NCBI GenBank assembly: GCA_012960475.1
Contig: DUBE01000058.1
Coordinates: 1 to 64,000, forward strand
Source of the DNA: Planctomycetota bacterium
Lineage (GTDB): Bacteria; Planctomycetota; UBA1135; GCA-002686595
Direction of reading: 5' to 3'
DNA length: 64,000 nt
Of this stretch, positions 26,157 through 34,400 are shown piece after piece (position 1 is the stretch's first letter; every line of letters begins with the position of its first letter). Position numbers and translations under genes: made by a program. Under the pieces are notes generated by a model. That model made no database searches, was not told where the DNA came from, and worked only from the letters and a program-made list of their open reading frames with translations.

Positions 26157-26738
26157 TCAGCCAGCCCAGTTCGCCGTGGCAAATTCCCAGTTCATGTGGT
26201 TCCAGAAACCAGCCAGGTACGCGGGTCGGGCGTTGCGGTGGTCCACATAGTAGGCGTGCTCCCACACATCGGCGGTCATGATCGGGGTATCGCCATCGGT
26301 CAGAGGACAGCCCGCGTTGGACATGGCACTGATCGCCAGGGAGCCATCGGGTTTCTTGACCAGCCAAGCCCAGCCACTGCCGAAGAGCGTCGCGGCTGCC
26401 TTGGTGAACTGTTCTTGGAAGCTCTCCAGGGAGCCAAAGGAGGCGTTGATCGCGCTGAGGAGATCGCCCGTGGGTCCATCGCCGCCGGCGGGGCGCAGGC
26501 AGTTCCAGAAGAAGGAGTGATTGTAATGCTGGGCCGCGTTGTTGAACAGACCACCTTCGCTCTTGCAGACGATGTCCTCCAGTGAGGCGTCAGCCAGGGC
26601 GTTGCCCTCGAGCAGATTGTTCAGGTTGTTGACGTAGGTCGCGTGATGCTTGCCGTGGTGGTAGGAGAAAGTCTCCGGGCTCATCCAGGGCGTGAGTGCA
26701 TCCGTGGCGAAGGGTAGATCAGGGAGGGTGTGGGTCAT
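26157..26738 (-). CDS. sodB: Superoxide dismutase, iron type
   Basis: 193 aa, normal SodB length and without a signal peptide, so cytoplasmic. Metal ligands fall at H27, H74, D157 and H161, matching Fe/Mn-SOD. Q70 in FNNAAQHYNH is the second-shell glutamine position used by iron enzymes (manganese enzymes supply Gln from elsewhere). FGSGWAWLV and WEHAYYVDH are family signatures. It converges on the regBA pair with an 81-bp gap that holds a 12-bp palindrome (GGGCCATGGCCC, 26107-26118) but no U-tract terminator. A -10-like TATGAT lies 69 nt upstream of the ATG. Confidence 0.93.
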   Translation of the reverse strand: MTHTLPDLPFATDALTPWMSPETFSYHHGKHHATYVNNLNNLLEGNALADASLEDIVCKSEGGLFNNAAQHYNHSFFWNCLRPAGGDGPTGDLLSAINASFGSLESFQEQFTKAAATLFGSGWAWLVKKPDGSLAISAMSNAGCPLTDGDTPIMTADVWEHAYYVDHRNARPAYLAGFWNHMNWEFATANWAG

Positions 26739-26806
26739 TGCAGTTGGTGGGATTGGTTGCTTGCCTCAGGTGGGGCGGTAGGTGCGCCCGAGGCGCGGGG
26801 CTCGGG

Positions 26807-26812
26807 ATCATA
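26807..26812 (-). promoter_or_regulatory. -10-like box TATGAT upstream of sodB
   Basis: On the minus strand TATGAT precedes the sodB ATG by about 69 nt. A 6-bp inverted repeat (26787-26792 with 26801-26806, CCCGAG/CTCGGG) lies just downstream of it and would form a hairpin in the leader. No good -35 is visible. Confidence 0.25.
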
Positions 26813-26858
26813 GGGTTCCTTGGGGGACTGCTGCAGGATGCGACGAGCGGGAGTCAAG

Positions 26859-27614
26859 CTACTCCTGTCCTGGGGCTACGCTGGCATCGAACTGTGGTAG
26901 GTCGAGGTCATATTCCTTGCGCAGAACCTGGGCCAGTTCCTTGAAGTCCTGCACCCGATGGGAGGGCTTGATTGCCAGATCCTGACCCTCTCGGGCTGTG
27001 CGGTATATCCATGCGGTGCGCATGCCCAGACTCTTGGGGGGGGCAATGTCGTGGCTTAGGGAGTCCCCCACGTGCATTGCTTCCCCGGGTGCTACTCCAA
27101 TAGCCCGTAGGGCTGCCTGGTAGAGCTTGGCGTTGGGCTTGGCGATGCCCAGTTGATCGGAAATGAAAATCGCGTTGGGGTTCAGGTAGGGCAGCAGACC
27201 AAGGCGCACGATTTTCTCCGCTTGCTTGGCTGTCAAGCCGTGGGTCACCACCCCGGTGATCAGGCCAACTGAGCGCACCGCCTTGAGAAAGGGGAGCGCG
27301 TCTGCAAAGGGCAGCAGGTCGCGGAACTTGGTGTCGTGGTAAGCCGCCACACCAGAAGCGACAATCAGGGCCGGGTTGGTGCCTACCTGTGCTGCCAGTG
27401 GCAGACGCATCAATAGCTTGTCGAAGTGCTGGCTGTAGTTCGAGCTGAACTCTCGAATGACCTCTTGCAGTTCTGAATAGACCGCTTCCTCTTCCATCTT
27501 GAGCCCGGCCCGCAGCATGGCCCGCACCGCATTGCGCCGGGCCTTGGTAGCGAAGGTCGTGGTCGAGAAGAGCGTGTCGTCGATATCGAAGAGGATTGCT
27601 CGCAGTGGTTCCAT
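26859..27614 (-). CDS. HAD-superfamily hydrolase (TIGR02253-like phosphatase)
   Basis: 251 aa. The HAD core has motif I DIDDT with D10 and D12, motif II in GVVTHGLT, Lys of motif III in GIAKPNAKLY, and motif IV HVGDSLSHDI. A helical cap (about residues 20-95) makes it a subfamily I phosphatase resembling TIGR02253 and phosphoglycolate phosphatases. The substrate cannot be read from sequence. A TATCCT box 10 nt before the ATG suggests an independent near-leaderless transcript. Confidence 0.8.
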   Translation of the reverse strand: MEPLRAILFDIDDTLFSTTTFATKARRNAVRAMLRAGLKMEEEAVYSELQEVIREFSSNYSQHFDKLLMRLPLAAQVGTNPALIVASGVAAYHDTKFRDLLPFADALPFLKAVRSVGLITGVVTHGLTAKQAEKIVRLGLLPYLNPNAIFISDQLGIAKPNAKLYQAALRAIGVAPGEAMHVGDSLSHDIAPPKSLGMRTAWIYRTAREGQDLAIKPSHRVQDFKELAQVLRKEYDLDLPQFDASVAPGQE

Positions 27615-27624
27615 GGCTGTCCAG

Positions 27625-27630
27625 AGGATA
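27625..27630 (-). promoter_or_regulatory. -10-like box TATCCT before the HAD gene
   Basis: On the minus strand TATCCT ends 10 nt before the ATG at 27614. Confidence 0.35.
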
Positions 27631-27700
27631 ACGGGTTCGCATGCCGCTGGGGGCCTGCAGCGCAGACCCTGTTTGGCCGTCGAATTGGTTCCAAGACTAC

Positions 27701-27735
27701 GCGACCCAGCCGTCCCTGGTGGGGGGCTGGGTCGC
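27701..27735 (-). terminator. 11-bp perfect hairpin after the secretin-like gene
   Basis: GCGACCCAGCC (27701-27711) pairs perfectly with GGCTGGGTCGC (27725-27735) across a 13-nt loop, 53 nt beyond the stop of the first secretin-like gene. There is no U-tract on either strand, so it may be a 3' stabilising hairpin or a factor-dependent terminator. Confidence 0.45.
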
Positions 27736-27787
27736 TGCTTGAAGACAGACCGTAGAGCCTTGCCTGGCCCTGGCGGTCAGCCTGGAA

Positions 27788-30442
27788 TCAATGCTGGGTC
27801 TCGAGCTTGGTCTTGACCTGCTGGCGGATGTCGGTGATCTTGGCCCGGATCAGGATCATCAGGCTTTGACGCTCGTCGTTGTAGCCTTCCTGTTTGAAGA
27901 GGAAACCCAGCAGGGGAACCTCTGCAATCCAGGGCACCGATGCGCGCCGCTCAACAGTGCGGATGTCGGAGATGCCGCCCAACAGGATCGAGCCGCCATC
28001 GGGGATCACCGCCGAGGTATTGATGCTTTGCACCTCAAGCTCCGGCAGTTCGAAATTGACCGGGCTGGTGTTGCCGCCGAGGGTGGTGGAGATCTGTCGT
28101 ACATTGACCACCTTTGCCACTGTGGGTTGGATCTCGAGGGTCAGGTACTGGCGGTTCTCGTGGATCGTGGGTCGCACGTCCAAGACGACTCCTTCGTGCA
28201 GCACGTTGACCTGGGGGTCAGCCACAGCTTGGAACTGGGCGACTTCCACGTCGAAGTCCTGGATATAGGCTTTCTGCAGCACAACCGCCACATAGGCCCG
28301 TTGGGTGTCGTTGACGCTCAGGGTCTGGGAGTTGACCAGCTCGAATGTGCTGGACTTTTCGATGGCGCGCAGAACCATGTTCACTTCCGCATCATCGAGG
28401 AATTCCATTTGAAAGGTCAGTCCACCAATGGTGTTGAGGGCGCTGCCAAGAGCCGAGCCGAAGAAATTCTCCGTGCGGCCGCGGAAGTCGCCATCGTTGC
28501 CATCGTCGAAGAAGAAGCCAGTTGAGGGCGGACCCGCAGCGTTTGAGCCATCAGAGCCCGTTCCTCCGTTGTCAATCCCGCGTGAGGCCATATCCTCAAG
28601 CCCGTTGGTGATGTCGGTCAGGTCGACTCCGTCGTGGCCGCGGAAGTCCACGCCGATCTCCTGAATCCAGGAGTCGCCCACGGACATGAAGCGCGATTCG
28701 ATGGTCACCATTGAGGAGTTGAAGCTGCGCAGGTCTTCCAGGAAAGCCTGTACCTGTGCTTGGACCGCCACCGAGTGGCTGATCAGGATGCCGCCCTCGG
28801 ATTGCTCGATGGAAACTCCATCGGCATCCCAGGAACCCACTGCGATGTTCTCTTGGATGATCGTTGCAAGGTCGTCGATTTCGATCAAGCGCTTGGTCTC
28901 CAGAATCCCGCCGAAGGGGCCACCGCCATCTTCGTCCTCGAGCGAGTCGAGCAGGCGCAGTTGATCGATGCGCGGGCCCGTGAAGTCCGTCAGGCCCATG
29001 ATCAGGTCCTGTACATCGTGGTAGTAGGGCTGGGGCTTGCCGCGGGCCTTGTCGGTGGTAGTGACGATCACTGCTTCGTGACGCACAGTCCAGGTGACCT
29101 CTTCGCCGCCCACCTCACATAGGAAGTTGAGGGCTTGCTCGACCGTAATCGGGTTGGGGAAGTTGATGTCAAAGACTGCGCCCGCGCTCAGGACCGCGTC
29201 TTCGGCTGCGGGATCCACCAGGATCGGCAGCTGGGTGTAGTCCGCGATGATGCGCACCAGGGGCCCAATTTCTTCTTCGCCTTCGATGCCGGGCAGCACC
29301 ACGGTGGTCTTGCGCAGGACTGCCCGTAGGGCTTGTTCCTCGGCGGAGATCTTGGTGGAGAGGTCCAGCCCACGGCGGCTCTTGCGCAGCTTGGTAATGC
29401 GCCGCCACTCGTCCTTGCCGGGCAGGGTTACGTTGGCCGTGTGGGGGATGGTGAGCTCGGCCAGGTTCTCGCGCCAACGGGCGAATTGCTCGGCCTTGTC
29501 GATGATGTATCTCTCGCTGGCCTGGTTGCGGCCAGCTGTGAAAGCGGCCTCGCGGATGTCAAAGGCGGTCTCGTTGCGCGGATCCATGTCCAGAGCCTCA
29601 TCAGCCAGGTCTACTGCATCATCAAAACGCCGCAGTTCGAAGGCCTTGGAAGCCCTGGACACCATGTTGCGAATGATCGCCGCACTGCGCTCGCGCTCGG
29701 CTGCTTCAGAGGAACGGATAGCGTCGAAGGCGGCCTGCTCGGCGTTGTTGCGCTGGGCTTCAGCAAAGGCCATGCGTTCTGCGCGGGCGCGCTCCAGCAA
29801 GCTGTCCACTTCGGACGCCATGCCTTCCCAATTGATGCCCTGGGGGGCGCGGGCCACAGAGACCTGGGCCAATGAGAGTTCAGCCACGGCTTTGCTGTAG
29901 TCGCCCTGGGAGAGGGCCAGTTTGCCTCGGTCCAGCAGGTCTTCTGCATCGGACTTGAGCTGTTCAATGCGCAGTTGCCATTCGTCCGTAAGAATGCGCG
30001 AGACGGTTCGGAAGTCCCCGTTGGGATCTCCCAGGAGGCTTGCGATTTCCGCTGCCAGAGTCTGCACAGCGTGGTCGTCCGGTGCCAGTTCCAAGGCTCC
30101 GGAGAGTTCCTTCGCTGCATCCCGCAGGCGGCCGTTTTCCTTCAGTCGTCGGGCCTCCTCCATGTGCATTTCCACGATCAGGGCTCGAGCCTCGCGGCGC
30201 GCTTCCTGTCTTGAAGCAGCGTCCTGCAGGGGATTGCCTTCTTGGTCGTCGTCCTGACGACCGGCGAAGGAAGTCCGCTGTGCACTAGGGGCCTTGGGTT
30301 GCTCCTGAGCATCCTCTGCAGCCTGAGCGGCACCCTCTCGGGCGTCGGGACTCTGGCTTGCGCTGAGGGTGGTGGAGGGGGACGGCGCAGCGCAGGCTGC
30401 GAAGAACAGGATGGAGAGCGTTGTCGTTCCGGCGGACCGCAT
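27788..30442 (-). CDS. Secretin-family lipoprotein with TPR-like N-terminus (paralogue A)
   Basis: 884 aa. A hydrophobic leader ends in FFAAC (Cys17), a plausible lipobox. A Pro/Ala/Gln-rich linker follows to about residue 70, then helical TPR-like repeats (about 80-300). Residues about 375-465 look like an STN/N0-type domain (PLVRIIADYTQLPILVD, then PITVEQALNFL). A second N-type domain follows, with LIEIDDLATIIQENI and QVQAFLEDLRSFNSSMVTIES. The secretin domain (about 640-865) carries VLDVRPTIHENRQYLTLEIQ, IPDGGSILLGG and VPWIAEVPLLGFLF. It lies downstream of the TolQ/TolR module but behind a terminator and a 607-bp gap, so it probably has its own promoter. It should form an outer-membrane ring. 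Confidence 0.8.
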   Translation of the reverse strand: MRSAGTTTLSILFFAACAAPSPSTTLSASQSPDAREGAAQAAEDAQEQPKAPSAQRTSFAGRQDDDQEGNPLQDAASRQEARREARALIVEMHMEEARRLKENGRLRDAAKELSGALELAPDDHAVQTLAAEIASLLGDPNGDFRTVSRILTDEWQLRIEQLKSDAEDLLDRGKLALSQGDYSKAVAELSLAQVSVARAPQGINWEGMASEVDSLLERARAERMAFAEAQRNNAEQAAFDAIRSSEAAERERSAAIIRNMVSRASKAFELRRFDDAVDLADEALDMDPRNETAFDIREAAFTAGRNQASERYIIDKAEQFARWRENLAELTIPHTANVTLPGKDEWRRITKLRKSRRGLDLSTKISAEEQALRAVLRKTTVVLPGIEGEEEIGPLVRIIADYTQLPILVDPAAEDAVLSAGAVFDINFPNPITVEQALNFLCEVGGEEVTWTVRHEAVIVTTTDKARGKPQPYYHDVQDLIMGLTDFTGPRIDQLRLLDSLEDEDGGGPFGGILETKRLIEIDDLATIIQENIAVGSWDADGVSIEQSEGGILISHSVAVQAQVQAFLEDLRSFNSSMVTIESRFMSVGDSWIQEIGVDFRGHDGVDLTDITNGLEDMASRGIDNGGTGSDGSNAAGPPSTGFFFDDGNDGDFRGRTENFFGSALGSALNTIGGLTFQMEFLDDAEVNMVLRAIEKSSTFELVNSQTLSVNDTQRAYVAVVLQKAYIQDFDVEVAQFQAVADPQVNVLHEGVVLDVRPTIHENRQYLTLEIQPTVAKVVNVRQISTTLGGNTSPVNFELPELEVQSINTSAVIPDGGSILLGGISDIRTVERRASVPWIAEVPLLGFLFKQEGYNDERQSLMILIRAKITDIRQQVKTKLETQH

Positions 30443-31049
30443 TCGGGGGAGCCTCAGGGAAGAGAACCTTGAAAAAGGGGGGGGGTATGTCCGCTTGGGA
30501 GCGGGGAGAGTGAGGCCTACCCCGCGAATCTACGTGGGGTACACCTTTCCTCATGAGGCCTCGTAGTTCCCTTGGAGAGGGGCCCGGGGCCGTTTGGGGA
30601 GGCGAGAGGATAGCCGAAGCACCGCCACGCTGTCCAAGGCTGCAGCCGCAAAATCTTGGCACCTTTTTAAGCGCTGGGAAATTCGGCGAGGCGGTTTCGA
30701 AGGGGCCTCGAACGTCTATCCCAGGGGCAGATTCGTCAGGGCCTTGCGGAAGGGGGACCAGGGCGTCGAGGGGCGCTTACTGGGAATGGGGAGTGGGGGG
30801 CCTCGGAGGCAGACAAGGGGCCAGGAGTCCCCGCTAGTGGGGGAATCAGGGGCATTTCATCCGGGCGCTTCGATGCGTTTTTTTTTGTTCCAGGCGGGTT
30901 GATCCGATTTCCTTCGGATCAGGACTGACCCCCTTGAGGGGCCATGCTTGTCATTACACGCCAGCCATCACGAAAAGAGGCCCAAGGACAGCGTCCTTCG
31001 GCCCCTTGGACTGCTCTGGGCAGGCCGCCTGGTCTTCTCTTTGGGAGGC
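30443..31049. other. 607-bp gene-free region between exbD-2 and the secretin-like gene
   Basis: Reading frames here lack family-like composition and I call no gene. It holds the exbD-2 terminator (30973-31003). It also has a 7-bp hairpin GATCCGA/TCGGATC (30901-30920), a T-run at about 30878-30887, a G-run near 30477-30485, and an inverted repeat TACCCC/GGGGTA (30518-30523 with 30536-30541) in the likely leader of the secretin gene. The length suggests a structured 5' leader or an undetected small RNA. Confidence 0.4.
30973..31003 (-). terminator. Intrinsic terminator after exbD-2
   Basis: GGCC-C-AAGGAC (30979-30989) pairs with GTCCTT-C-GGCC (30993-31003) around an AGC loop with one C-C mismatch. 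On the minus strand it is followed by UCUUUU (30978-30973). It lies 47 nt past the exbD-2 stop and ends the TPR/TolQ/TolR transcript. Confidence 0.75.
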
Positions 31050-31604
31050 TTACTTCACGGTCTCATCGTAGGCGCCCACGAACGTGATATCGGTCAGGCC
31101 CGCATTGATCGCTGCATCGAGCACCGGAACGACATCGCCGTAGACCGTGCCGTAGCGCGCGTCGATGGTGGCCGGGACTTTCTTCCCGTCTGGCATCAGC
31201 CTCTCACGCTCAATGTGGATGCGCTTGAGGGTCCTGCTCAATTCCACCAACTCATTGGTTTTCTTGTTCATCACTGAATACTCCAGCACACGCTCCTGGC
31301 CAAGGGCAGGGTCGCGATTCCAGATGAAGCGGCTCTCTCCGGTGGGGTCGTCGTAGGGCAAGAAATCCGGGGTCAGCTTGAGGCCCTTCACTCGCACTCG
31401 TACCAAGATTTCAACTTTCTCGATGGGCTCGGCTTCGGTGGAGTTGACCCCCACATCTTTGGGCAGATAGGCGCTGAGCTTGCCTTCGAGGGTCTTGAAC
31501 TTGAGCGTGAGCATGAAGAAGATCAACAGCAGAAAAGTGACGTCGATCATTGGCGTCATCTCAAGTTCGCACTCTTCATCATTCAGGTCTTGGAGAACGG
31601 ACAT
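31050..31604 (-). CDS. exbD: ExbD/TolR-family protein, second copy (exbD-2)
   Basis: 184 aa. The single N-terminal membrane helix starts with EMTPMIDVTFLLLIFFML; D21 is the conserved proton-carrying aspartate of ExbD/TolR. A periplasmic domain of about 145 residues follows, with GKKVPATIDARYGTVYGDVVPVLDAAINAGLTDI, the usual ExbD fold. It is longer than typical ExbD (about 140 aa) because of an insertion at about residues 60-110. It is the last gene before an intrinsic terminator and is separated from exbD-1 by an A/C-rich 112-nt leader with no Shine-Dalgarno site. Confidence 0.87.
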   Translation of the reverse strand: MSVLQDLNDEECELEMTPMIDVTFLLLIFFMLTLKFKTLEGKLSAYLPKDVGVNSTEAEPIEKVEILVRVRVKGLKLTPDFLPYDDPTGESRFIWNRDPALGQERVLEYSVMNKKTNELVELSRTLKRIHIERERLMPDGKKVPATIDARYGTVYGDVVPVLDAAINAGLTDITFVGAYDETVK

Positions 31605-31716
31605 GTTGGCGGGTTGTGTTGTGTTGTGGTGGTGTTGGGTTTGTACTGCGTTTCCGCTCCGGGTAGCAGCCGAGTTCCAACTCCTTGTCTGGACCCAGCT
31701 CCTGACCGCGTTGCGC

Positions 31717-32226
31717 TCAGGGAGAGTCGTCGTCCTCGGGAACGGCGACAGCTAGCTGGACCTTCCAGATCTGGATGCCTTCCTGACCGCAGAGCTCCAG
31801 CACCTTTTGGATGTGCTTGAAGAGGGTGCTTTCGTCCGCCCGCACCAAGAGGGGATCGTCGGGCAGCATGATCGAACTGCCCTCCGCCAGTGGCTCCTGG
31901 GGCATGAGCTCGGCGGCTGTAGCCAGATAGCGCTTGACCTCCGCATAGGGCTCGGGCTTGCCGTCATCAGTCTCCGGGTCGTACATGTGAACCTGACGTA
32001 CGATGATCCTGCCCGTATGGGGGATGTTGATGATCGGGCGTAGCGTGTCCGGATCTGGTTTGTCCTCCACGGCCGTGATGGCCATGGGCAACTCAAGTTC
32101 TTCCAGGTCCTTTTGGGTCATGTCCGTGATGATCATGAAGAAGATGATCAGGAGGAAGACGACGTCGATCATCGGCGTCATGTCCATTTCCATGTCAGTC
32201 TCAGGATCAGAGCTGGAGAGGTTCAT
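31717..32226 (-). CDS. exbD: ExbD/TolR-family protein, first copy (exbD-1)
   Basis: 169 aa. N-terminal helix MDMTPMIDVVFLLIIFFMI with conserved D21, the residue that couples proton flow in ExbD/TolR. The periplasmic domain ends with LLVRADESTLFKHIQKVLELCGQ, a recognisable ExbD element. It differs clearly from exbD-2, so the pair is not a recent duplication; two ExbD subunits may form a heterodimer inside one ExbB pentamer. It lies 108 nt after exbB, with a strong hairpin in the gap. Confidence 0.87.
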   Translation of the reverse strand: MNLSSSDPETDMEMDMTPMIDVVFLLIIFFMIITDMTQKDLEELELPMAITAVEDKPDPDTLRPIINIPHTGRIIVRQVHMYDPETDDGKPEPYAEVKRYLATAAELMPQEPLAEGSSIMLPDDPLLVRADESTLFKHIQKVLELCGQEGIQIWKVQLAVAVPEDDDSP

Positions 32227-32297
32227 GTTGGTTACCTTGGCGGGTGTGTGGGTCGGAAGGCGTGCATTGCCTTGGTCTTGGCGCCCGGATCTGGTGC

Positions 32298-32325
32298 GCA
32301 GGCCGGAAGCATGCTTCCGGGCTGC
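32298..32325 (-). other. Intercistronic hairpin between exbB and exbD-1
   Basis: CCGGAAG (32303-32309) and CTTCCGG (32314-32320) enclose CATG; the DNA at 32303-32320 is a perfect 18-bp palindrome. A mismatch and a further 4 bp (GCAG/CTGC) extend the stem. There is no U-tract, so it is more likely an mRNA processing or stability hairpin setting exbB to exbD ratio than a terminator. Confidence 0.5.
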
Positions 32326-32334
32326 GAACCGCGT

Positions 32335-33039
32335 CTAGCGCGACTCTGGGCGGAAGCGCTCAAAGAGGTCTTCAATGATCGCGCCTGTCTCGATGATGGT
32401 GCGCACCATGCGGTTGCGCAGGAAGGCAAAGGATGCGGTCACGGGGATGGCTACCACCAGACCAAACATGGTGGTCAGAAGCGCCTTGGAGATACCACCG
32501 GCCAATTCAGCTGGAGACGCTTGTCCACCGCTGGAGGAGATCTTGTTGAATGCTTCAACCATTCCGGACACTGTTCCAAGCAGGCCCATCATGGGCGCCA
32601 CGTTTGCGATCAGTGAGAGCCAGCTGATCTTTTGGTGCAGGCGAATCGACTCCTCATCGCCCATCTCCTCGATGGACTTTTCGATCACGTCGTAGCTGTG
32701 GTTGATCTTGCCGATACCTGCTCCACAAACTGTGGTGAAGTAGCTGGGCTCGTTCTCGCAGAGTTCCATTGCATCCTGGAACTGCTCGTCGTCGAACAGA
32801 CCCCGGATCTCTTCGATCACTTCTGGGGGTGCCAGCTTGTCCCGCTTGAGGGTGATGAAGTTCTCGATGATCACAGCCAAGGCGACCACCGAAACAAAGA
32901 TGATTGCGTAGCCGATTAGGCCTGATTTTTGGATCAGGTCGCCGACGCTGTCGTCTTGTGCGAGGGCTGGAGTGGCGCAGAGCACAATGAAGGGTGCCAA
33001 GCGAATCGCCGTGCGACCGAGGAATGATTGAATGTTCAT
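32335..33039 (-). CDS. exbB: MotA/TolQ/ExbB proton-channel family protein
   Basis: 234 aa. A signal-peptide-like N-terminus (about 1-27, ending TPALA) precedes TM1 (about 43-62), as in ExbB proteins with an N-terminal extension. After a cytoplasmic region come TM2 and TM3 with the family signature LIANVAPMMGLLGTVSGMVEAF and GISKALLTTMFGLVVAIPV. It forms the pentameric inner-membrane channel that uses proton-motive force with ExbD. It follows two exported TPR-like proteins and precedes two exbD genes. TATAGACT on the minus strand at about 33090-33097 may be a promoter, about 50 nt upstream. Confidence 0.9.
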   Translation of the reverse strand: MNIQSFLGRTAIRLAPFIVLCATPALAQDDSVGDLIQKSGLIGYAIIFVSVVALAVIIENFITLKRDKLAPPEVIEEIRGLFDDEQFQDAMELCENEPSYFTTVCGAGIGKINHSYDVIEKSIEEMGDEESIRLHQKISWLSLIANVAPMMGLLGTVSGMVEAFNKISSSGGQASPAELAGGISKALLTTMFGLVVAIPVTASFAFLRNRMVRTIIETGAIIEDLFERFRPESR

Positions 33040-33116
33040 GACCGAAGTGCTGTGGGTGTGGGGGGGGGCTAGAGTTTAGAGGAGGCGGAGTCTATACCGC
33101 CTTGGGGAAGGGGAGC

Positions 33117-34400
33117 CTACAGGTTTCCTTGCAGAACCAGTGCCTTGCGGGCGCTAGGGGTGTCACCATAGGAGTCGGAGATCACCTTGAGCCACCGGCG
33201 GGCGGCGCCGGCAGCATCGCCGTCGCCAAGGGCCAGGGTGGCTTGGGCCAACCCCAGGACCGCGCGCGCGGCACGGTCGGGATTGGTGTGTTCGAGGGCC
33301 GCCACTTCGGCGAAGCAGAGTTGGGCATCGCGTAGCTTCTCAAGGGCCAGCAGGGCCTCTCCGCGCCCAAGGAGGGCTGCGTAACGAGCCCCCGGAGCGG
33401 TATCGCTGCGGGTGGTAGTACGTTCGAAGAATGCCAGAGCTGAGGAGGCGTCGCCCCCCGCCAAGAGGCAAAAGCCCTCGCCCATGGCCGCTTCTCCTGC
33501 CAGATTGGTCAGGCCCGTCAGCACCTGTGGGTCCCCGCCACTGAGGCCAGCGGCGAGACCCTCGAGGGCACCCTTGGTGGCCCCAAACAGCTCGCGTGCC
33601 CTGAGGGAATCGCCCGCTTCCAGGTGGCACCAGGCCGCCTGCAAACCCGCCTCCAAGCAGGCCTTTCGGTCGTATCCGCTGGTGGCGGGATCCGACGAAC
33701 CTTCTCCGTAGAGGCTCTCAAAGGCCGTGGCCGCAGCGGCATCGTCCCCGGTCAGGCGCAAGGCTCTGGCTTGGATCGCACGCGCCCGGGGTACAAGACT
33801 GCTGCTGGCAAAGTCTGCCATCAGGCGCCCGGCCTCTTTGGCTGCTTCCGCGAATTGGCCCGGATCAGAGGCTCCATAGCGCAGCAGGGCTTCGCAGGCT
33901 TGCAGGCGCGCATCGGCCTGCAGGACATTGCGGGTGCTGGCATCGGTGGCCGCTATCCGGAAGCTGGTCACGGCCTGGGCCCAATCGCTCCGGCGGCGGT
34001 AGGTCATCCCGTCCCGATAGGAGGGGGGCACCGAGCCCCAGTCGATGCGCACGATGGAGTCCGCACCGTAGCTAGCGGTCTTGCCATTGCGGTCGAGTTT
34101 GACCTGGGTCAGGCTGTTCTCAAGCACGATCCCGGAGAGGGTAATCACACGGCCAGTGCGTTCATTGCGCCGATAGATCGTATCGGGCTTGCCGGACTGC
34201 GGGTGGGCTCTTGGGACGGCGCTGACAGGCTGTGCGCTTGGGAGTGCTGTAGCCGAGCTTCCAAGGCAGCTGAAAACCAGGGCCACTGCGCTCAGGGCCA
34301 GGGGCGGCAGGAGGGCGGGGCGGGGGTTCGACATGGGGCTGGGCATGATAGGGAGTAGAGGATTTGCGGCTCTCTTCTGGCGCGCGCGCTTGCTGTTCAT
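33117..34400 (-). CDS. Exported TPR-like repeat protein
   Basis: 427 aa. The first ATG at 34400 overlaps the stop of the upstream gene (ATGA); later ATGs at 34346 or 34334 would also give a signal peptide (PALLPPLALSAVALVFSCLG). Residues about 65-125 form a beta-rich segment (ERTGRVITLSGIVLENS, VKLDRNGKT). The rest is a series of Ala-rich helical pairs spaced about 34-40 residues, consistent with TPR or related solenoids, with ALAFFERTTTRSDTAPGARYAALLGRGEALLAL as a clear repeat. It is probably periplasmic. Its fixed place before exbB suggests it is part of the machine, in the way CpoB (YbgF) accompanies Tol-Pal. No enzymatic motif seen. Confidence 0.7.
   Translation of the reverse strand: MNSKRARQKRAANPLLPIMPSPMSNPRPALLPPLALSAVALVFSCLGSSATALPSAQPVSAVPRAHPQSGKPDTIYRRNERTGRVITLSGIVLENSLTQVKLDRNGKTASYGADSIVRIDWGSVPPSYRDGMTYRRRSDWAQAVTSFRIAATDASTRNVLQADARLQACEALLRYGASDPGQFAEAAKEAGRLMADFASSSLVPRARAIQARALRLTGDDAAAATAFESLYGEGSSDPATSGYDRKACLEAGLQAAWCHLEAGDSLRARELFGATKGALEGLAAGLSGGDPQVLTGLTNLAGEAAMGEGFCLLAGGDASSALAFFERTTTRSDTAPGARYAALLGRGEALLALEKLRDAQLCFAEVAALEHTNPDRAARAVLGLAQATLALGDGDAAGAARRWLKVISDSYGDTPSARKALVLQGNL

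Noticed and set aside
30553..30902. Short plus-strand frames in the gap upstream of secretin A
   Set aside because: Low-complexity composition, no recognisable domain, and overlapping alternatives in two frames; treated as chance.
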